Under the pieces are notes generated by a model, which was not told where the DNA came from, did no database searches, and saw nothing but the letters and a program-made list of their open reading frames with translations. A stretch of DNA of 64,000 nucleotides, taken from NCBI GenBank assembly GCA_026182355.1, contig JAPFBL010000008.1, forward strand, positions 1,365,501 through 1,429,500, given 5' to 3'. Of this stretch, positions 1 to 14,336 are shown one piece after another; the first letter of the stretch is position 1; each line of letters opens with the position of its first letter. The stretch comes from Hermatobates lingyangjiaoensis. Lineage: Eukaryota; Arthropoda; Insecta; Hemiptera; Hermatobatidae. A program made the translations under genes and the position numbers.

Positions 1-3000
1 AAAAAAAATTAAAATAATGTACTTAAAAAGATACGTGTTATATTTTTTTATTTTTGGACCATTCTTAAGGTATGATTTATTATAGATTTGATGAAATTAC
101 TTAAAGACTGATAAGCACTTCATAAAGAGTATTGAAAAGATGGAGAAATACATTAAAACACATTTTTTTATCAATAGTTACTGTGCAGCATATTTTATGT
201 CGGTTATGAAATATATAAGCTAATATCAGGACGGTTTCATCTGGTATGAAACATTTATAATATCAGTTAAATACTATTATTTTTAAATCGGCAATAACCA
301 CTTTGTGTACATATACAATTATAGTGAGCCCTCTGTGATTTCTGTTAAATTATAAATGATACATTGCTGATATATATATATAAAGAATTTCAAAAGCAAG
401 AAGTGAAAATAAAATCGTTTAAACCTCAATATGGAATGCTAATGTGGGACTAAGGTCTTTCCACTAGTAACGAACCTCGTTATTCTGTCAGAGACTGCGG
501 AGGGTTGTTACTGGTCGAAATCTCATGGTCCTAATTTAGATCCAATATTGTGTTTTATACGTTTATATATATTATATGTTTGTGTGTGTATGTGTGTGCG
601 TGTACAGAGCATATTTTTTTTAAACTAATACAAATATTAATCTTTTTCATTTTTTAGAATAAAGAAAAACATGAAATCTAACTTTCTTAATGTGAAGTTA
701 ATCTACAATAATAATTTATAGCTCTATACGTTTTATGGATAATTATACATTTAATTTTTTTTGTAATTTGAAACAAAGTATATATTACATATATCTATTA
801 GTGTAAAATTTGCCGGTGACGCATTCTAATTCTACTAAGTGTTAAATTTAATACCATACAAAATTTTAAATGTTTATGCTTAACTGTAAAACATGGCTAC
901 TATACGACAGTAAATGTGGTACATGTTAAAAATGTTTAATTTATTGTTTATATTTTAAATTTGTAACAGAGTAATTAATCAAGATACATGTAAACCTTTA
1001 CTTCTTATTGTAGTATTTACAACGAAAAATTCTATCTGAACAATATTAAATTCTATCTGATTTTTTTTAAATGAATACTTTGTCATTTGTTTTTTTGAAT
1101 TATTTTCAATACAATATTATTAAATTTATTTTGAATGTATATCACATTTGTTATGCTATTTTTTTTCTAGTGATTAAGTTTGTGAAGCTTAATTTTGTGA
1201 TTGGTTTACTTAGCATTGAGTTTTAGTTGGTATCAAGCGTATTTACTTAGTAAGTTTTTTGTTATCTAAGTTTTAAAGTACATTAATTAAGGATGAATAT
1301 TTTGAGGGTCAAGGTGTGGTTTAAAGTTAAAAGAATAGGGCAGTCTATAAGGAGAAGCCAAATCAGTGTTTACAGTGATTTAATATGTTTTTTAATAATA
1401 ATAATTTATAATTTGTTCTCTTTCATTCAACGTTTCAATGATTACTGTTCAGTTTTTTCTTACTTTTTCAAGTTTAAGTCTTTCTTGTAGAAGTTTGTGT
1501 CTTCCAGGATTTGAAGTTGTCCTGTTTGTAATTTCTTCTGTATAATGTGTAGGTTTTTCCAAATTGTACCTGTGTAGTCATGGTAAGAGTCAATGAAAGA
1601 TATCTAGAATACAGTGAAAGGAATATTTTTACCAGTGATTCATTATCAAAATTAGGCGAGTATTGAAGTACGATGAATTATGAGATTGAACGTTGAGCAA
1701 CTATTTCACCTAAACACATCTCCTGAATACTTATATAGTTATTAAATTCTTGCTGAATACTTCCTCTTTTATCAAATACTAACACAATTCCGTCTTAAAT
1801 TCACTTAATATTTTCAACAAGTCTGTAAACAATAAGGTATCAGATAAGCTAAACAAAAAATATATTTTTTTATTTTCTTGAATCATGTTCTTTACATAAA
1901 TTTTTATATTTTGTTTGTATGAAATAATTTTACATGTTCACCGCCGAATATGAATATATATATATAAGAATAATTATTTTAGCTACTTTTTGTATGCGTT
2001 AAATTTCCCTAGGGGGAGCTTTCAATTAATTTGTAATCTATTGTGATGATTAATATTCTGTTTTGTCCGTAATTCGAGTGATTTTTATCTAATTTGCCGA
2101 TATTCGTTAATAAAAATTAATTTGTTAAAATAAAAAAAAAATATTCCTGAAGTTACTCCTACTTGGTTAAAGCGATTACTATTTTATATTATGCATCTTC
2201 TGAACAAAATTATCATTTACCTACTCACTTAAGCACAAATTAGTACTTTATGATTTAAATTGTTTTTCAATTCGGAGGAATAGCTCAAAATTGAGATAAA
2301 AGACTGGATATTAGCTAATGGTGCCATCAAATTAATCTAAACTCAGATTTGTAGAAAGGATTATACTTATAATACTTACACATATCAGTTCATATGTTTA
2401 GTGTAACGTATTTATACCCAACATTTTTTGGGGTGCCTGTGTTTTTGATAAAAACTGTTGGTTAATAACTTGGAGGTATAAAAAATTGAATTATTTACCT
2501 TGTTACACTGTCATATAGATCTTAAAAAACAAACTATATTTATTTTAAATATAACTTGCCTGCTCTTTTTGTTTGTTTGTTGATTTTCTTCCCCGTGAAA
2601 TAAAAACACATGAACGATATTCTGCCCATTTTAAAACACTCTCTCATCCGTCATTGCACTGATTTGATTCTTTGTTCATATTCTTTGCTTTTTCGTGTAT
2701 AACTAACTTGTTTTAATTTTCGTATTCTTTTTATCAATATAAGTGGTTCAGATTTTTTTAAGCTGACTATTATTCTTCCTTAATCCTGCTCTCTTCCGAC
2801 CATGGTATTATTGATAAGTACTGCAGTTTGTTAGCTGACCTGTTTTGTAATATTTTCCAAAAGGATGGCTGTGAACTTTCAATATACTGAACTTCACTGA
2901 CTCATTTTTGATAATTTATTGCAGTACTACATCAGCGTCTTTTCATGATGAAAAACATTTTTTTCTTTTCATTTTTTTTTTGTATATAGACTTTGTTCAT

Positions 3001-5631
3001 TGATACATAACTGATTTATTTTTTAATTGACACATTCTTTTTTACGAATATAACATTTTCAAATTTTAATGCTATCATCCTGACTATACTTCCTATGTCG
3101 TGCTATTTTCGGTTCCATTTTACTGAAGTGTTCTACTAACTTGCATGCTTTTTCGTTAACACTGAAGGATGTTTTAACGAGCTCTTTGAAGTCATAGAGC
3201 AAAAAAAAACTAAATTAAGAAATCATAATTTCAGAAGAGTCTGCTGCATTTGTCTCTGTAGGGACAGTGCTTATAAGAAATGTGTATTTATCTCAGTAAA
3301 AATAATGGAAGCCTCAAACGTTAGTACATACTTGGATCTTTGATAAAACCACCGAGGAGAGTATTTGAATAAATGGCTTATTTTATGTAGACTTTAGGAC
3401 CGACTTATTTTGATAATAAATTCCACTATATCGGTTGTTAGGAATGTGTTTCTATGCAGCGCAACTATAGAGTAGGTGTTTACAGTGTATTTATTGTAGA
3501 CTTTTCTCATGTTACATTACAGTTGTTTACAATACAAGAGGTGATGTTTTTAGGCTTAAATCAGTTATGAGATGCGATGCAATGCTTTATAATAAATACA
3601 AACTTATAATTTTTAAATTTAAATACCGTTTCAATTATTTTATATGTTTTATCTCATATATGTTTATAAATTTATTAATAATGTTTACATGTTTTATCAA
3701 TATCATTGGAAAGTTATCTACAATTCACTCTTCAAGTGAATCCATGTGTTGTTGTACAGTAATGTGTCAGGTCCATTTGACCTCTCACAAACAAAACTTA
3801 CACTATATAAGAAAAACTGTAAATTAGAAAAGAAAGAGGTGGTCAACTTACAATATGTCTTTCCGACTTTAATTTTATAAGTTTGGTTTATTCTTTTTCA
3901 CTATTATCCTTAGTAATAACTAAAAGGTTCGCTTCAATTCGGTCTTCGTATCATATTAGTTATATGACACTCTTGGTATTGGAATTTTAGGCTATTCGTG
4001 TAATTTTATTGTGTAAATCTGTCATACCTTATAATTGTTGTTGTAAACGCCCGACCGGTTCCCCACACAGAGCACCTTCAAGTAGGCATCATAATTAGTG
4101 ACCGAAAAAGACAAGCCAATTTTATTACCATACAGCTCGACAAGAATAACTAAACAGACGACAGATTATATTGCTTCTGGTTATTTTTAGAAAAACGTTG
4201 ATCATATTCTGCGTTCCAAATGACATCATACTGATATTTCTAGCTGAACATGCTTATATTCCTTTACTCGTTGATTATTAAAGTGAATTTTTTCATTAAA
4301 AGTTTTCAGTCGTTGTGAGTTTAATGTTCAGGGATGTTATTTCATATAAATATGTTTCCTACCTAAAGAACTATATCACTGTAAAACAGTTATTTAACCA
4401 AAGGATTTCAAAGTAAAGAAAGAAAATATTTGTCATTATAACCGAAGTCTGTAAATGAAGAGAAAAAAAAAAGTTAAATCAACGTCTACATGACGTCTAT
4501 TTGTAAAAAGTGTCATCTTACATATGAGATCAATGTAAAAGTGTTATCTGTTTCACTTTTTCAGAATATAACTGAGATTACAATAGCATAAACTAAAAAT
4601 AAAATAGCAATATTTAACTGTATTTTAGCTTTAATGGTGAATTAAATATTGAATAATGAATATACAGGCAAAGTAAAGTTAATGTCTTGATGCCTAAAGT
4701 TGATTTTGGACATGAAAACCAGTGCGATTTCAATCCTCTTTGCAACTCAGTTTTATCTTTATCAACTTAATGAGTGAGTAAATATATTCATTTAAAAACA
4801 AATGACCAGTATCGAGTATTATTTTTAGTAATATGTAGAGCTGGAAGGAAAGTAATGCATTTTTAAAAACATTTATCTTAGCAACATAAAAACGCAGAGT
4901 ACTTTTTAATCTTAAAAATAGTTTCCTTATTTTCAGTGAATTTTTTCCAAAGTACCACTGGGTTTGCTGATACTAACTTTCTTTTAAAAACCATATAATG
5001 GCTTAATCTTTTCATGTCTGACTGAAAGCAGAGTATAAACTTGCTTTCTGCCGTGTAGTCTCTGTTATGGAAGTGATTTAATTTGATTTCTATGTGACAA
5101 TTGTTTGTTCTGTTGAAACTGTGAATAACCCATTTGTTATTTTCAGTTTGTTGTTGTTTTAATACATGTTTCTGTATGCTTCTTTGATTGTGAAGATGTT
5201 TGGGCATCATTTAATAGGATTTTGTTTCCTTTAGTATGTTCAGCAGGCACATTTGTGTTAGACATCCTTTGGGCGCTCGATGAATGAATAAAAGGATTCA
5301 CTCAGCATCATTCAAACCATTAGGAACTCATTTTCCAAGTTTAAAGACCTTTCCTAAGTCGTGAGGACTGTATATTATACGGGATGAACTACATTGAGTT
5401 CTTGAACCAATTCCCTGCTGGTGAACTATGCATTGATTGCCCTTTTTTGGAATACTCTGTTAAAGCATTGAATGATTGAGATTGAAATCTGTAACTTATA
5501 TCATAACTTATAGGCCATTTTCAATAATTTAAAATATTGTTTTTGTGTTTCTGGAAGCTCTCTTTTTACATTCATACAATCTTGCAATATCATAGGTGCT
5601 CCTCACCTAAAAATTAGTATTAACTTTTTAA
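1..5631. other. AT-rich DNA, no gene recognised
   Basis: No exon, RNA gene or mobile element is recognisable here. There is a short (TG)n-like tract near 575-605 and several short (TA)n and poly-T runs. Frames such as 3567-3827 (+) have hydrophobic, low-complexity translations typical of AT-rich non-coding DNA. A 110-codon minus-strand frame at 4878-5210 is listed separately. Confidence 0.6.
4878..5210 (-). other. 110-codon open frame, unrecognised
   Basis: This is the longest ATG frame in the first 50 kb. The translation is basic and polar (many K, N, H, Q), begins MMPKHLHNQRSIQKHV and ends near a CC pair. It has no signal peptide, no membrane segment and no domain I recognise. The surroundings are as AT-rich as the rest and no paralogue is visible in the window. 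It could be an old transposon fragment or a chance frame, and I favour chance. Confidence 0.15.
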
Positions 5632-5885
5632 GGGACCAGAGTGGCCTAGTGCCTTGCGTGCTCCTCTCTGAATTGGTAGATCCGGGATTTGATACTCTGG
5701 CCCTTGATACCGACGATGAAGGAAGTTAATCGGTTGGTCCCGAGTCTGTGTGAGGTACTCATTAATGATCCCTATTCTAAATAAACTTGAGTTAGGCAAA
5801 ATTTAGGAACCCCAATATCATATGGTCATTATATAGTAATACAAAGGCCCAATCTTTGTTCTTTCTTAGGGCTGCCACTGAAATA
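5632..5885 (+). repeat. tRNA-derived SINE copy, diverged
   Basis: The head resembles a tRNA promoter: an A-box-like TGGCCTAGTGCC, then a weak B box (GGATTTGATACTC). A family-specific body follows with gttggtcccgag, then ttaatgatccctattctaaa and cttgagt, and a tail region ending in gggctgccactg. The same order of blocks occurs near 8.3, 9.2, 51.5 and 59.2 kb. This copy is older than those at 51.5 and 59.2 kb, judging by its damaged B box. Confidence 0.7.
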
Positions 5886-8275
5886 ATTGTTAAGACACTA
5901 ACATACAAATTTAACAAATTTTTAACACTTGGATACGAAGTAATCGGAATAGAAAACGAGATTACTTACTTTGCAAACTGTCATTAAACTTGAATTTATT
6001 AGAGTGTCCTAAACTAAACTTTGACTTTCTTTTTAATGGAATCAAATTATGTACAGGCTAACGTTAACATTTATTGTTGGTTTAGACAGCCGCCGTCATT
6101 GGCTGCACGGACCCTTTGCCTCCGTGATTTACAAAATAATTTTGTATAAAACTAAGTTTTGTATTTGTATATTAAATCTATTAAAATTTCTTTTAACATT
6201 TTATATATGTATTAAATTTCACAATAAACACGTAAAATAAAAATCAACGTTTAATAAACTGTGGTAAGAAATTAGAAAAATGATTTAAGTTTGACTCTCA
6301 GGTTGAAAGGTGCTAGTTATTTTTCTGTTTCTTACTGTGGATTAGACATTGGTATATATATTTGTACTCATTGTCAATTGGGAAAAAGATCCCAACAACA
6401 GTTTAAATACGAAGAAACGTAGCACATAGAGTACAGAAACGTACTAACTTAAATTGTATATATAGATATTATATGAAACGAAAGAGAGTACTATGAAAAT
6501 AAAGGAAACGAAGCTAATGCTCTGATAGTAAAAGTTTTGATCACTGATAATATAAATTGAAAGGCCTCAGTGCATTTGCTTTGTTTTCTTTTTTCCTAGT
6601 GGTTTCTTCTGTTATTGATTCAATCAAGTGTTTATTGTGATTATATATATATATATCTTCTTGTATTGATTTGAATGTTAACTTTGCTCATCTCTGTAGG
6701 GAGATCATGTGTGTATTGCTTTACTAACAAGCTAGAATGCTTCACTTTTTATTCAGTATATTTCTTTTCAGGGGTTTCATAGTTACGTAAGGTTATATTC
6801 AAATGGGAAAATAATGATTGTTATTGTTACCTTACTGATAAAGTCTTAATCCTCAAATTCATGAATCCTTAATTATGTTCTCACTATGTCATCAATATTA
6901 AGCTTTGTATTCATTGTACTTATACATGAGTATGGATTTGATTAAATTAAAAAAAGAAATCTTGTAATATCTCTGGAATAGAGATGAAAGCTCTCTGATT
7001 GGCTGTTGGCATTAGTAGCTGGTAAACTTAATTTGTGTCAGTCATTTTTGTAAAACTATGAATTTCACACATATTAAATGCATACTGATTTTCATTTCCT
7101 TTCATTGCCCTAGCCGTATCATTTTTAAATATATGATTTTATGTATGTATGTATAACTAAAACTTCATAGTTAGAAATACAGAAAGAAGAAAACATTTGC
7201 TATTCTCAGTAATTTCTGCGATACATAGAATTCTACAGGGGAAATGAAGATTACGGAAGGAGGAAATGCTCCCCCTTTGCTCTGTGGTGACTAAGCGGTC
7301 ACAATGTCCCTATTATTTATCCTGACAGCTATTTTCCTTCACCCATATTATGCTTAATTTCCACTTTGTCTCGGGATATTGAACAGGTAGAAGACAATTT
7401 TACTAATACAGGTTAACATTCATAAACCCGGGACAGATTTCGGTAACGCATTATCATATTTACCGCATTGGTGTTCCACTGGCTTCTGGAGCTGCTAAGA
7501 ACCACAGTACGGAGTATTTTATTTAGTTTAATTCAAATTTTTCTGAGGAACAGTTTTATTTAGGTGAATTAATATTTTGTAGTTCTATATTTATTGCAAT
7601 TTATTTAGTTCGCGAATATTAAAATCTTACTTGATTTCAATTCGTGGTTGCTAAGCACTCCTTATTTTTTTTTTAAACTGTATTTGCAACATGCTCCACA
7701 GAAGTACTGCATGTTTCTTTTGGTCAAATAGTAAACATATCTCCAATTAAGGTTCACTATATTTGTTTGTAATATTAAATGTGCTAGTCCATAGATCACT
7801 CTAGGTGGCCATCTTTCCTTCTTAGTTACATAGTCCTGCAGAGCACAGCTCCAGCTTATTGTAAGTCGGGACAGTCCCACAGAAGGGGGTTTACTGTTTG
7901 TTGTATGACTTCATCGTGTGGGCAGCTGACCCCGTGGGTGGAACATGTAATCGGTGGAGGCATGATAGCATCTCCTCATGGACTGAGTGTATTGCGTCAC
8001 CATATAGTTGACGACAATATAGACCCTAGAAGGTTCTCTCGGTGATAGTAAAAACTGCCTTCTGATTGCTCCTACTGTAGAGCAGGCCTGATTTATTGAC
8101 TCAGCCATGTAATATACAACACTGTTTTAATTTAATGAAACAGTGAATTGAATTATACTATTGAAGAAAAGAAGCTTCTGTAAACCGATTTAATACTATC
8201 TTATCATAGAACTGTGGATGGAGAGGACTCTGGATTCGGGAATTAAACATAAGAGATTTACATTTATCATAAATG
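5886..8275. other. AT-rich DNA, no gene recognised
   Basis: No domain or exon is recognised. The minus-strand frames at 7662-7880 and 7911-8108 lie in slightly less AT-rich sequence and might be decayed transposon, but nothing diagnostic is visible. Confidence 0.5.
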
Positions 8276-8588
8276 CTAGGTTAGGTTGTAGGTCAGTTTT
8301 ACGCGAGATCACATGTAGCCAATGATGGGCTCTTTTGTGACCCCAAACATTATATTTGGTGTCATAAATTTTTCATAACTCAAATATATTTAGTTTAGAG
8401 GTCTTTAACAAGTACCTGATATCATACAGGCTCGATACCGATAGCTTAACGTCCTCTCCGAGGGACAACGAGCACAGTTTTTTTTTCACTTCTCGAATGA
8501 ATAAATCAAGGGCGACAGTGGGTATCGAACCCCAGATCTACAGGTCCAGAGGCGAGCATGTAAGCCTATGGGCTATTCTGGCCCCTTA
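8276..8588 (-). repeat. tRNA-derived SINE copy
   Basis: Read on the minus strand, the head carries an A-box-like TAGCCCATAGGC and an intact B box GGTTCGATACC, followed by the family body (tcggagaggacgttaagc, ttaaagacctctaaa) and a tail with a ctaacctag motif. The intact B box and the long match to the 59.2 kb copy support a Pol III SINE rather than a tRNA gene. No cloverleaf can be drawn. Confidence 0.75.
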
Positions 8589-9186
8589 AGTCTGAATGTT
8601 ACTAATTTATGTTCTGTGGTAAATTATGTAATATATTTGAAGCTCATTTAAGCAGTTTGAATAATTGAGAAGTGTATAGCGCAAAATTGGAATAAATTTT
8701 GTATTTATTAGTGCAATCTGGCTTATGGAATAAATTACGAGTATTATCCATACAGAATAGGGGTACTCTAGTTTTACTTCATCGGGTGCAATGTAAGACA
8801 GTTAGATACGTGTTTAGTTGTTATAGCTCAGGAAAGATGTGTTATAAAACTGAATGGCATTAAGCAATTTTTCAAAGTAAATGCAAAAAACTAATAAAGT
8901 GAGAGAATTTTAAATATTTTTTGTTAATACAAAAATTATAAGAATGCATGTAGGTCTAAGTATCGATAGCAGAGGAGAAAAAGAACGTATATAATTGTCA
9001 ATAAAGCTTACTTAAATTTGTTTAAAAAAATGCGAACATTGGAGAGCTTTTGTAAAACGTTTGGTATGAAAGTCTAGGATTTATACGATTATGTGTGATA
9101 AGATTTTTAGTAAAAAAGGAAATTGAAATATGTTGAAAAAACATATACTTAAAATAATATTTGTTTATAGAGCATTATTGTATAGG

Positions 9187-9505
9187 TGGAGCCTAGAGTA
9201 GCCCAGTGGCTGGTAGATAAGGAGTTCAATTCTCACTGTCTCCTCGGTTTATTCATGCTGGATGTGAAAAAAATATGAGCATGTTGTTCTTCAGATCTGA
9301 GAGGTCGTTATGCCATGGTACCAAGCATGCTCGATGTTTGGTACTCTTTTAAGATCCCTACTGTAATTACAATGAGTGGGGCAAAGTTCAGACACTCCCA
9401 ATGTAGAATGTACATTTTGTGGTAGCACAGAGGGCCAAATCTTTGGCCTATGTGTTCCTTTTGGGGTGGTCACTGCAGCCTAATTTAATCTAGGTTTGGG
9501 TAGAC
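9187..9505 (+). repeat. tRNA-derived SINE copy, diverged
   Basis: The head contains the A-box-like TAGCCCAGTGGC. The B box is degraded (GTTCAATTCTC). The body has gatccctactgtaatt, and the tail has ggccaaatctttggcctatgtgttcc and gtcactgcagcctaatttaatct, matching the tail of the 51.5 kb copy. The minus-strand frame at 9291-9473 lies entirely in this repeat and is not a gene. Confidence 0.7.
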
Positions 9506-9974
9506 CGTGCGGACATGTATCTAAATTCATAAGAGTTTAAAAAAAAAGAAGAGAATTAGACTACTGATCTTAGCATCAAGTAGAACTGTCTCCCTTTGGA
9601 CCCTTGTAACACAATGAGGTACAATGCAACGTGAAATCCAGTCATTGACAAATGCTTAAGTCACAGTAGTTGTAGTAATATCGTGCATAAGAACTAAAAC
9701 TGAGGTTGTTTATTTGGAAGCCCCCTAGATGGCGAACATGACTGTAATATAGACAAGCTCGAATCGGCGTTACACTGACAAACAATTTTTGCTCTTTAAT
9801 ACTAATACATCCTATGGCTTACTGGTTGGTCACACGAAGAGATCCCTGACTAATTTTGAAGTCCACCTTAGAGAAAAGTGAGACATGAGATAAGTTAAGA
9901 AACGCCGATCGTTCCGCTGGTTATTACTTTTATTCTTCATAATTATATTGTAAAAAGCAAACTACATGCTTCTT

Positions 9975-10055
9975 TGTGAGTTGGTCCCGAGCCTGTATTC
10001 ATTAAAGATCTCTACTCTATATATCTGTAGTAACTTGAGTTGATACAAATATTGG
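9975..10055 (+). repeat. SINE fragment (body only)
   Basis: Only the middle block of the SINE family is present: ttggtcccgagcctgt, then ttaaagatctctactcta and taacttgagt. There is no tRNA head or tail. The minus-strand frame at 9962-10213 overlaps it and is not considered coding. Confidence 0.55.
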
Positions 10056-10789
10056 ATGATACTGCTGTGCCCGTTGAAATCAGACAATTCCACACTAATT
10101 TTTAACAGGGCATCGATTACAACTACTTCAGTACTGCCTGAGAAGATGTAGGTCCTAAATCCTTGTGAGCATTTCTCTAGAATATGCTCCAAAGAAAACT
10201 TAACCATAAGCATTTTCGCCTATATGATAGTGGTTATTCCTCATAAACATGTAGAAATGTGACAATTTGGGCCTTTAGTATCCAAGCCAGTTTTGTTATT
10301 AATTTTTGACCCATTTGTGTTCCAGACAAGAGCCGAAATGGATTCTGAATGTCCAAGAAATAAATAGTTGTGTTGCCTCAAATAGTGTTAGTAGAAACGT
10401 TTGTTTCCAAAGATATTAAAAAATCTCGTCTTATAGAAAGATTGTAAGAGCAGTTGCATTTGTAATTAAACAATTAAGTTAAGTTAAATAAATTAAGTTG
10501 CATAGGTAATTAAAAATACCTACAGTATTTTTACTCAACCATACTTTTTTTTCTTTTTTAAATTCTTTATTGAAACATCCTCCACACAAGGTATTACATG
10601 TACTATTTTTTACATATATATTATATACATTTAGACTCATTATATGACATTTTAGTATCTGCTAAATAAATTATACAATAACTTATCAAATGAACTAAGA
10701 TAAAATAATGTACACACACATACATATACTCAACTATACTGTAAGTGAACATAATATCAAACTCGTTGACAATAAATTTAGTATTGGTT

Positions 10790-10890
10790 TTAATTCAATG
10801 CGGTTATCGTGTATTCCCCCCCGATGTGCCTTCACCTTGTCGTGGTGGGGGGGCTTAACATGCCTGGGTGGTTGTTCTCTCATGGTATGA
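10790..10890 (+). repeat. GC-rich island resembling a LINE 5' UTR
   Basis: A GC-rich stretch in AT-rich DNA contains cttcaccttgtcgtggtggg followed by a G run and gcttaacatgcctgg. Motifs of this type occur near the 5' ends of RTE-like LINEs in many animals. I recall this from family knowledge and cannot search it. No LINE frame follows, so it would be a solitary fragment. Confidence 0.3.
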
Positions 10891-11689
10891 ACTAAGAAAG
10901 GCACAAGCAGACGGATAGTTAACCTCAGTCAATTAAAATTATGAACAATCAATATAAATAATTATTTTTAATGTAGCAAGGCAACTAGATACTGCTGACA
11001 AAATAAGTTGGTTACATTACATTACCCAGTGTATTTTTTTCGACTGTTCATTTTTCTCCATTCAAAGTAAGTCTTTTCAACTAAAATATTCTTACAAAGT
11101 ATCTATTAATAAAGTTTTTTTACCTGTTAAAAACGAATTCTAACATTAAATTGTGTGATATAAGTAGGCTGGTACCTACATAGCATATATTTTTTTTTTT
11201 ACCAACGATGTTAAAAGTAAATTTCTGGCTTACAATAATTTTACATTGTAGAAAACTGTAAGTTAATGTACGTATGTAATGGGATAAATAATAAGAGTGT
11301 CAAGTTATCAGGAAACAGGATTCGATATGCAAGACTGGGTAGCAATATGAGTGCATTGTATTGGAAAGTAGTCGTATTTGTAGTATGGAATACTGAGTTC
11401 TGAGTATCGAGTACGTATTCGATCGCGAGAGTACTCGATATGCTCTTCTCTAAGCATCCTGTGATTCAGTGATTTAAATTGTCTCTTGTTAAGCGTAGAC
11501 CTTTATTCTAAAGTATTGCGAACATAGTAAACATAAATTTACTTACACACTGACACGCCTCCTTACATTTATGTCTACATCCTTCAACATAACAGACATA
11601 ACTACTGATTACATATATCTTTTAGAAAATAAAGGTTAAGTGTTATAGACATTTTCCTGACAAAAACAAAGTCAATAACAATTTCAACA

Positions 11690-12436
11690 TTTCCTTAAAT
11701 TTAATCTTTCCTTGATGATTTAGTGAAACAATCAGCAATGTTTGAATCTAAATCTATTTTAAGAATTTCAGTAACACCAATTCTAACATTTTCATAAACA
11801 TAGAGATATTGTACTTCTACATTCTTAGAACTTTTGTAAAGATTCCAAATTTAGCTATAGCAAGAGCTTCAGAATTATTTTCATACATTTTAAAAAGTTG
11901 AAAAATTTCAACTAAAACATAATTAATAATCTTTCGTAGGAAATTTATTTCTGTTACAGCTACAGATAATGCAATATACTCTTCAAAGGCAGATGACTTA
12001 GTAGCACAATTTTGTTGTTTTTTTTTTAATTCCTTTAAAAGGGATTCGCAAATAATTCAATCACAAATCCAGTAGTTGACTTTATATCAATAATATCTCT
12101 TACCCAGTCACAAGAATTCATAATATCAGCTTCATGACATTAGCTATATATTAATTTATGATCTTAGGTTAAATACAAGTACTTGAGAACTCGCAATGTA
12201 CATTTGAAATGTGTCTTATCATAACAATTTTGAAATCTATTTAAATAATTAACAGTCAAAGATATGTCTGGTCTAGTACTATCAATAATATACAAGAGTG
12301 CTACTATCAAATATCTATACTTAACACTCTTATTTAAACTTGATTCAAGCAGTTTCAGATTAATTTCCATTGGTGTATTATAAAGTTGGGAGTTTTCAAT
12401 ATTATATAGTTTAGCTAGTGATTCTTTATGATTCAT
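11690..12436 (-). pseudogene. Ty1/copia relic: pol RNase H end
   Basis: The minus-strand translation shows the copia tail of reverse transcriptase and RNase H in order: a YNTPME-like motif, then TRPDISLTVNYLNRFQN near codons 53-67 of the open part. A shifted frame follows with STTGFVI, a degraded EAEYIALS-like stretch, TEINFLRK, and at the end DSNIADCFTKS. Family knowledge places these in the last third of copia pol. Stop codons and frameshifts break it into at least three pieces and no LTR was found on either side. It is dead. Confidence 0.75.
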
Positions 12437-12820
12437 CTGGCTGTGTGTTAAACTATTACCATCGTCTTTCTCATTATCGTTTATATTCTCACTTCTTCAG
12501 ATTCCTTCTCATTTGAGTCACTTTTATCTTCATCAAAACCTAAACACATAATGCCTTCTTCTATGTCAAGTACAACTCTGGTAAAAATGCACAGATAGAG
12601 GCTCTTAAAACATCACACTCAACGTTTAAACACTAGCTTCAAACTGTAATATTTCTCATAAATAGATAGTATATAATTTCGTTCTATTATCAATTCAGTT
12701 AATTGCATGAATTGATAACATGAAATCCATGTTGAAATTCAATTTCAGATTTATAACAATTAAAACATATATTCCCTTGTGGGTCCGGTTTGTTTCGGTT
12801 TTAAAAGCATAGTAAAGGTT

Positions 12821-12872
12821 CGATATTTACTTATAGTAAAGTTTAGTGTAGTGCACTCCAGATGTTTCATTC
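12821..12872 (+). mobile_element. solo right end of the Helentron-like family
   Basis: The sequence tttacttatagtaaagttt, then gtgcactccaga, matches the right terminus of the full-length copies at 26.2 and 62.1 kb. No left end or body is present within reach. It is a truncated copy or a product of local recombination. Confidence 0.55.
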
Positions 12873-14336
12873 AGTAGACCACTTAATTCACATTTGAAGC
12901 AATTTTAGAGTTACACTATCAAAAGCAGATGCCTGTGAACAAATGATAATTATAATAGATCAAATAATAGTAAAATAACCTAGTATAAGTAGCATATCTT
13001 AACTGTTGAAATAATTCAAATAAATTGGTTCTTCATACAGATATATTTTATTAAGGTAATATACTTTAAACTTTATAATCATAACAAATTTTTATGTACT
13101 GTAGCTCTGTACTATTAAATAAAACTGGATATTATGATCTGTATGGAGCTTTAACACGCCTCCCATGGTATAAAACGATATGCAGTACAGAACAATATTT
13201 AAGAGCAACGTTAAGTTTCGATATTGATTTGAGTATTCAAAACTGGCTAGTTACTGACATATTCATTTTTCAAAATACATTAACGGTAATCTTATGACAG
13301 ATTACAGTAAGCAGACAAAATAATTGTTCAGAGTAAATTTTTGTTTATGAGTTTTAACAAAGGGGAAGAGATGAGTTTTTTATCTGTTAAGGAAAATTGA
13401 AATAATTGATCAATCTGGCATGTTTTTAAAATTATGTTTAACAGAGGACCTAAATTTCATTAAACTCATACACTCCCCTTCCATACCTAACATACTGAAC
13501 ATTTCATTGTTGTAACTAAATTGAACTTCAGATTTTAAGTTCTTTAATGGCCTTTGTAAATGTGTATAGAGAATTATCTCTCACCTCTATAGTTTTAGGC
13601 ATGATTGGTCAAAAATCTTTATCCTCCATTCAGGTCTTAGGTTTCTGCCTCTTCTAGAGAAGAGGCTAGCATTCTTTGTCTGATGTCAAATACAACTTTC
13701 TTTCATTGTAGTTAAGTTGACAAATTTGTAATAGATGTTCTACAAATATTTTCAAACTCTCGCTTCAAAGATGTAGTATTCTTTCCAAATGAAAGTTCAG
13801 TTGGAATGAGCTCTTGAAACTAAATTGGACCCGGCTGTTTTCGATATCTTTAACTTCTTTTTTCTTGAGCTATTTTGCAAGGTGGGAGGTGCAAAAAAGT
13901 TTTGAGATTGCTAAATGTTTGAATAGTTCCAAACATTTTCAAATTGTTTACTAACTTATCCTCAAGTGTTCTCTTGTTTATTATTATTAATTTATACTAT
14001 TCTTCTAGTAATCGTAGAAAATTGAAATTTCGCCTTTAATACCATAACCATTTTAGTATTACATAGAAAACTTTCATAAATGTTTATATTAGTAATAGTT
14101 GAAAAGAGTAACTCTTAACTTTTTACTTAATTGGTATTTATTTTCCATATTATTTACGTCTATGTTATTAAAAGAAAAATTGTTTAACAATAATCAAACT
14201 AGTGAGTCTTTAACTCACTGCGTAAATTTAAACCAACATTATGAAGTGTCAATTGAATGTAGTTATTCGATCTACATGCAATAGCATATTATAGATGTAT
14301 AAATGTTGATAAAAGTATCGACCGTGAAGTAGAAAC
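12873..14336. other. AT-rich DNA, no gene recognised
   Basis: Nothing recognisable. The frames at 13094-13297 and 14099-14284 (+) have low-complexity translations and no neighbours that would support them. Confidence 0.5.

Noticed and set aside
3567..3827. 86-codon frame
   Set aside because: The translation is Phe/Ile/Cys-rich and low-complexity, in AT-rich DNA with no splice context or homologue in the window.
9291..9473. 60-codon minus frame
   Set aside because: Lies wholly within a SINE copy.
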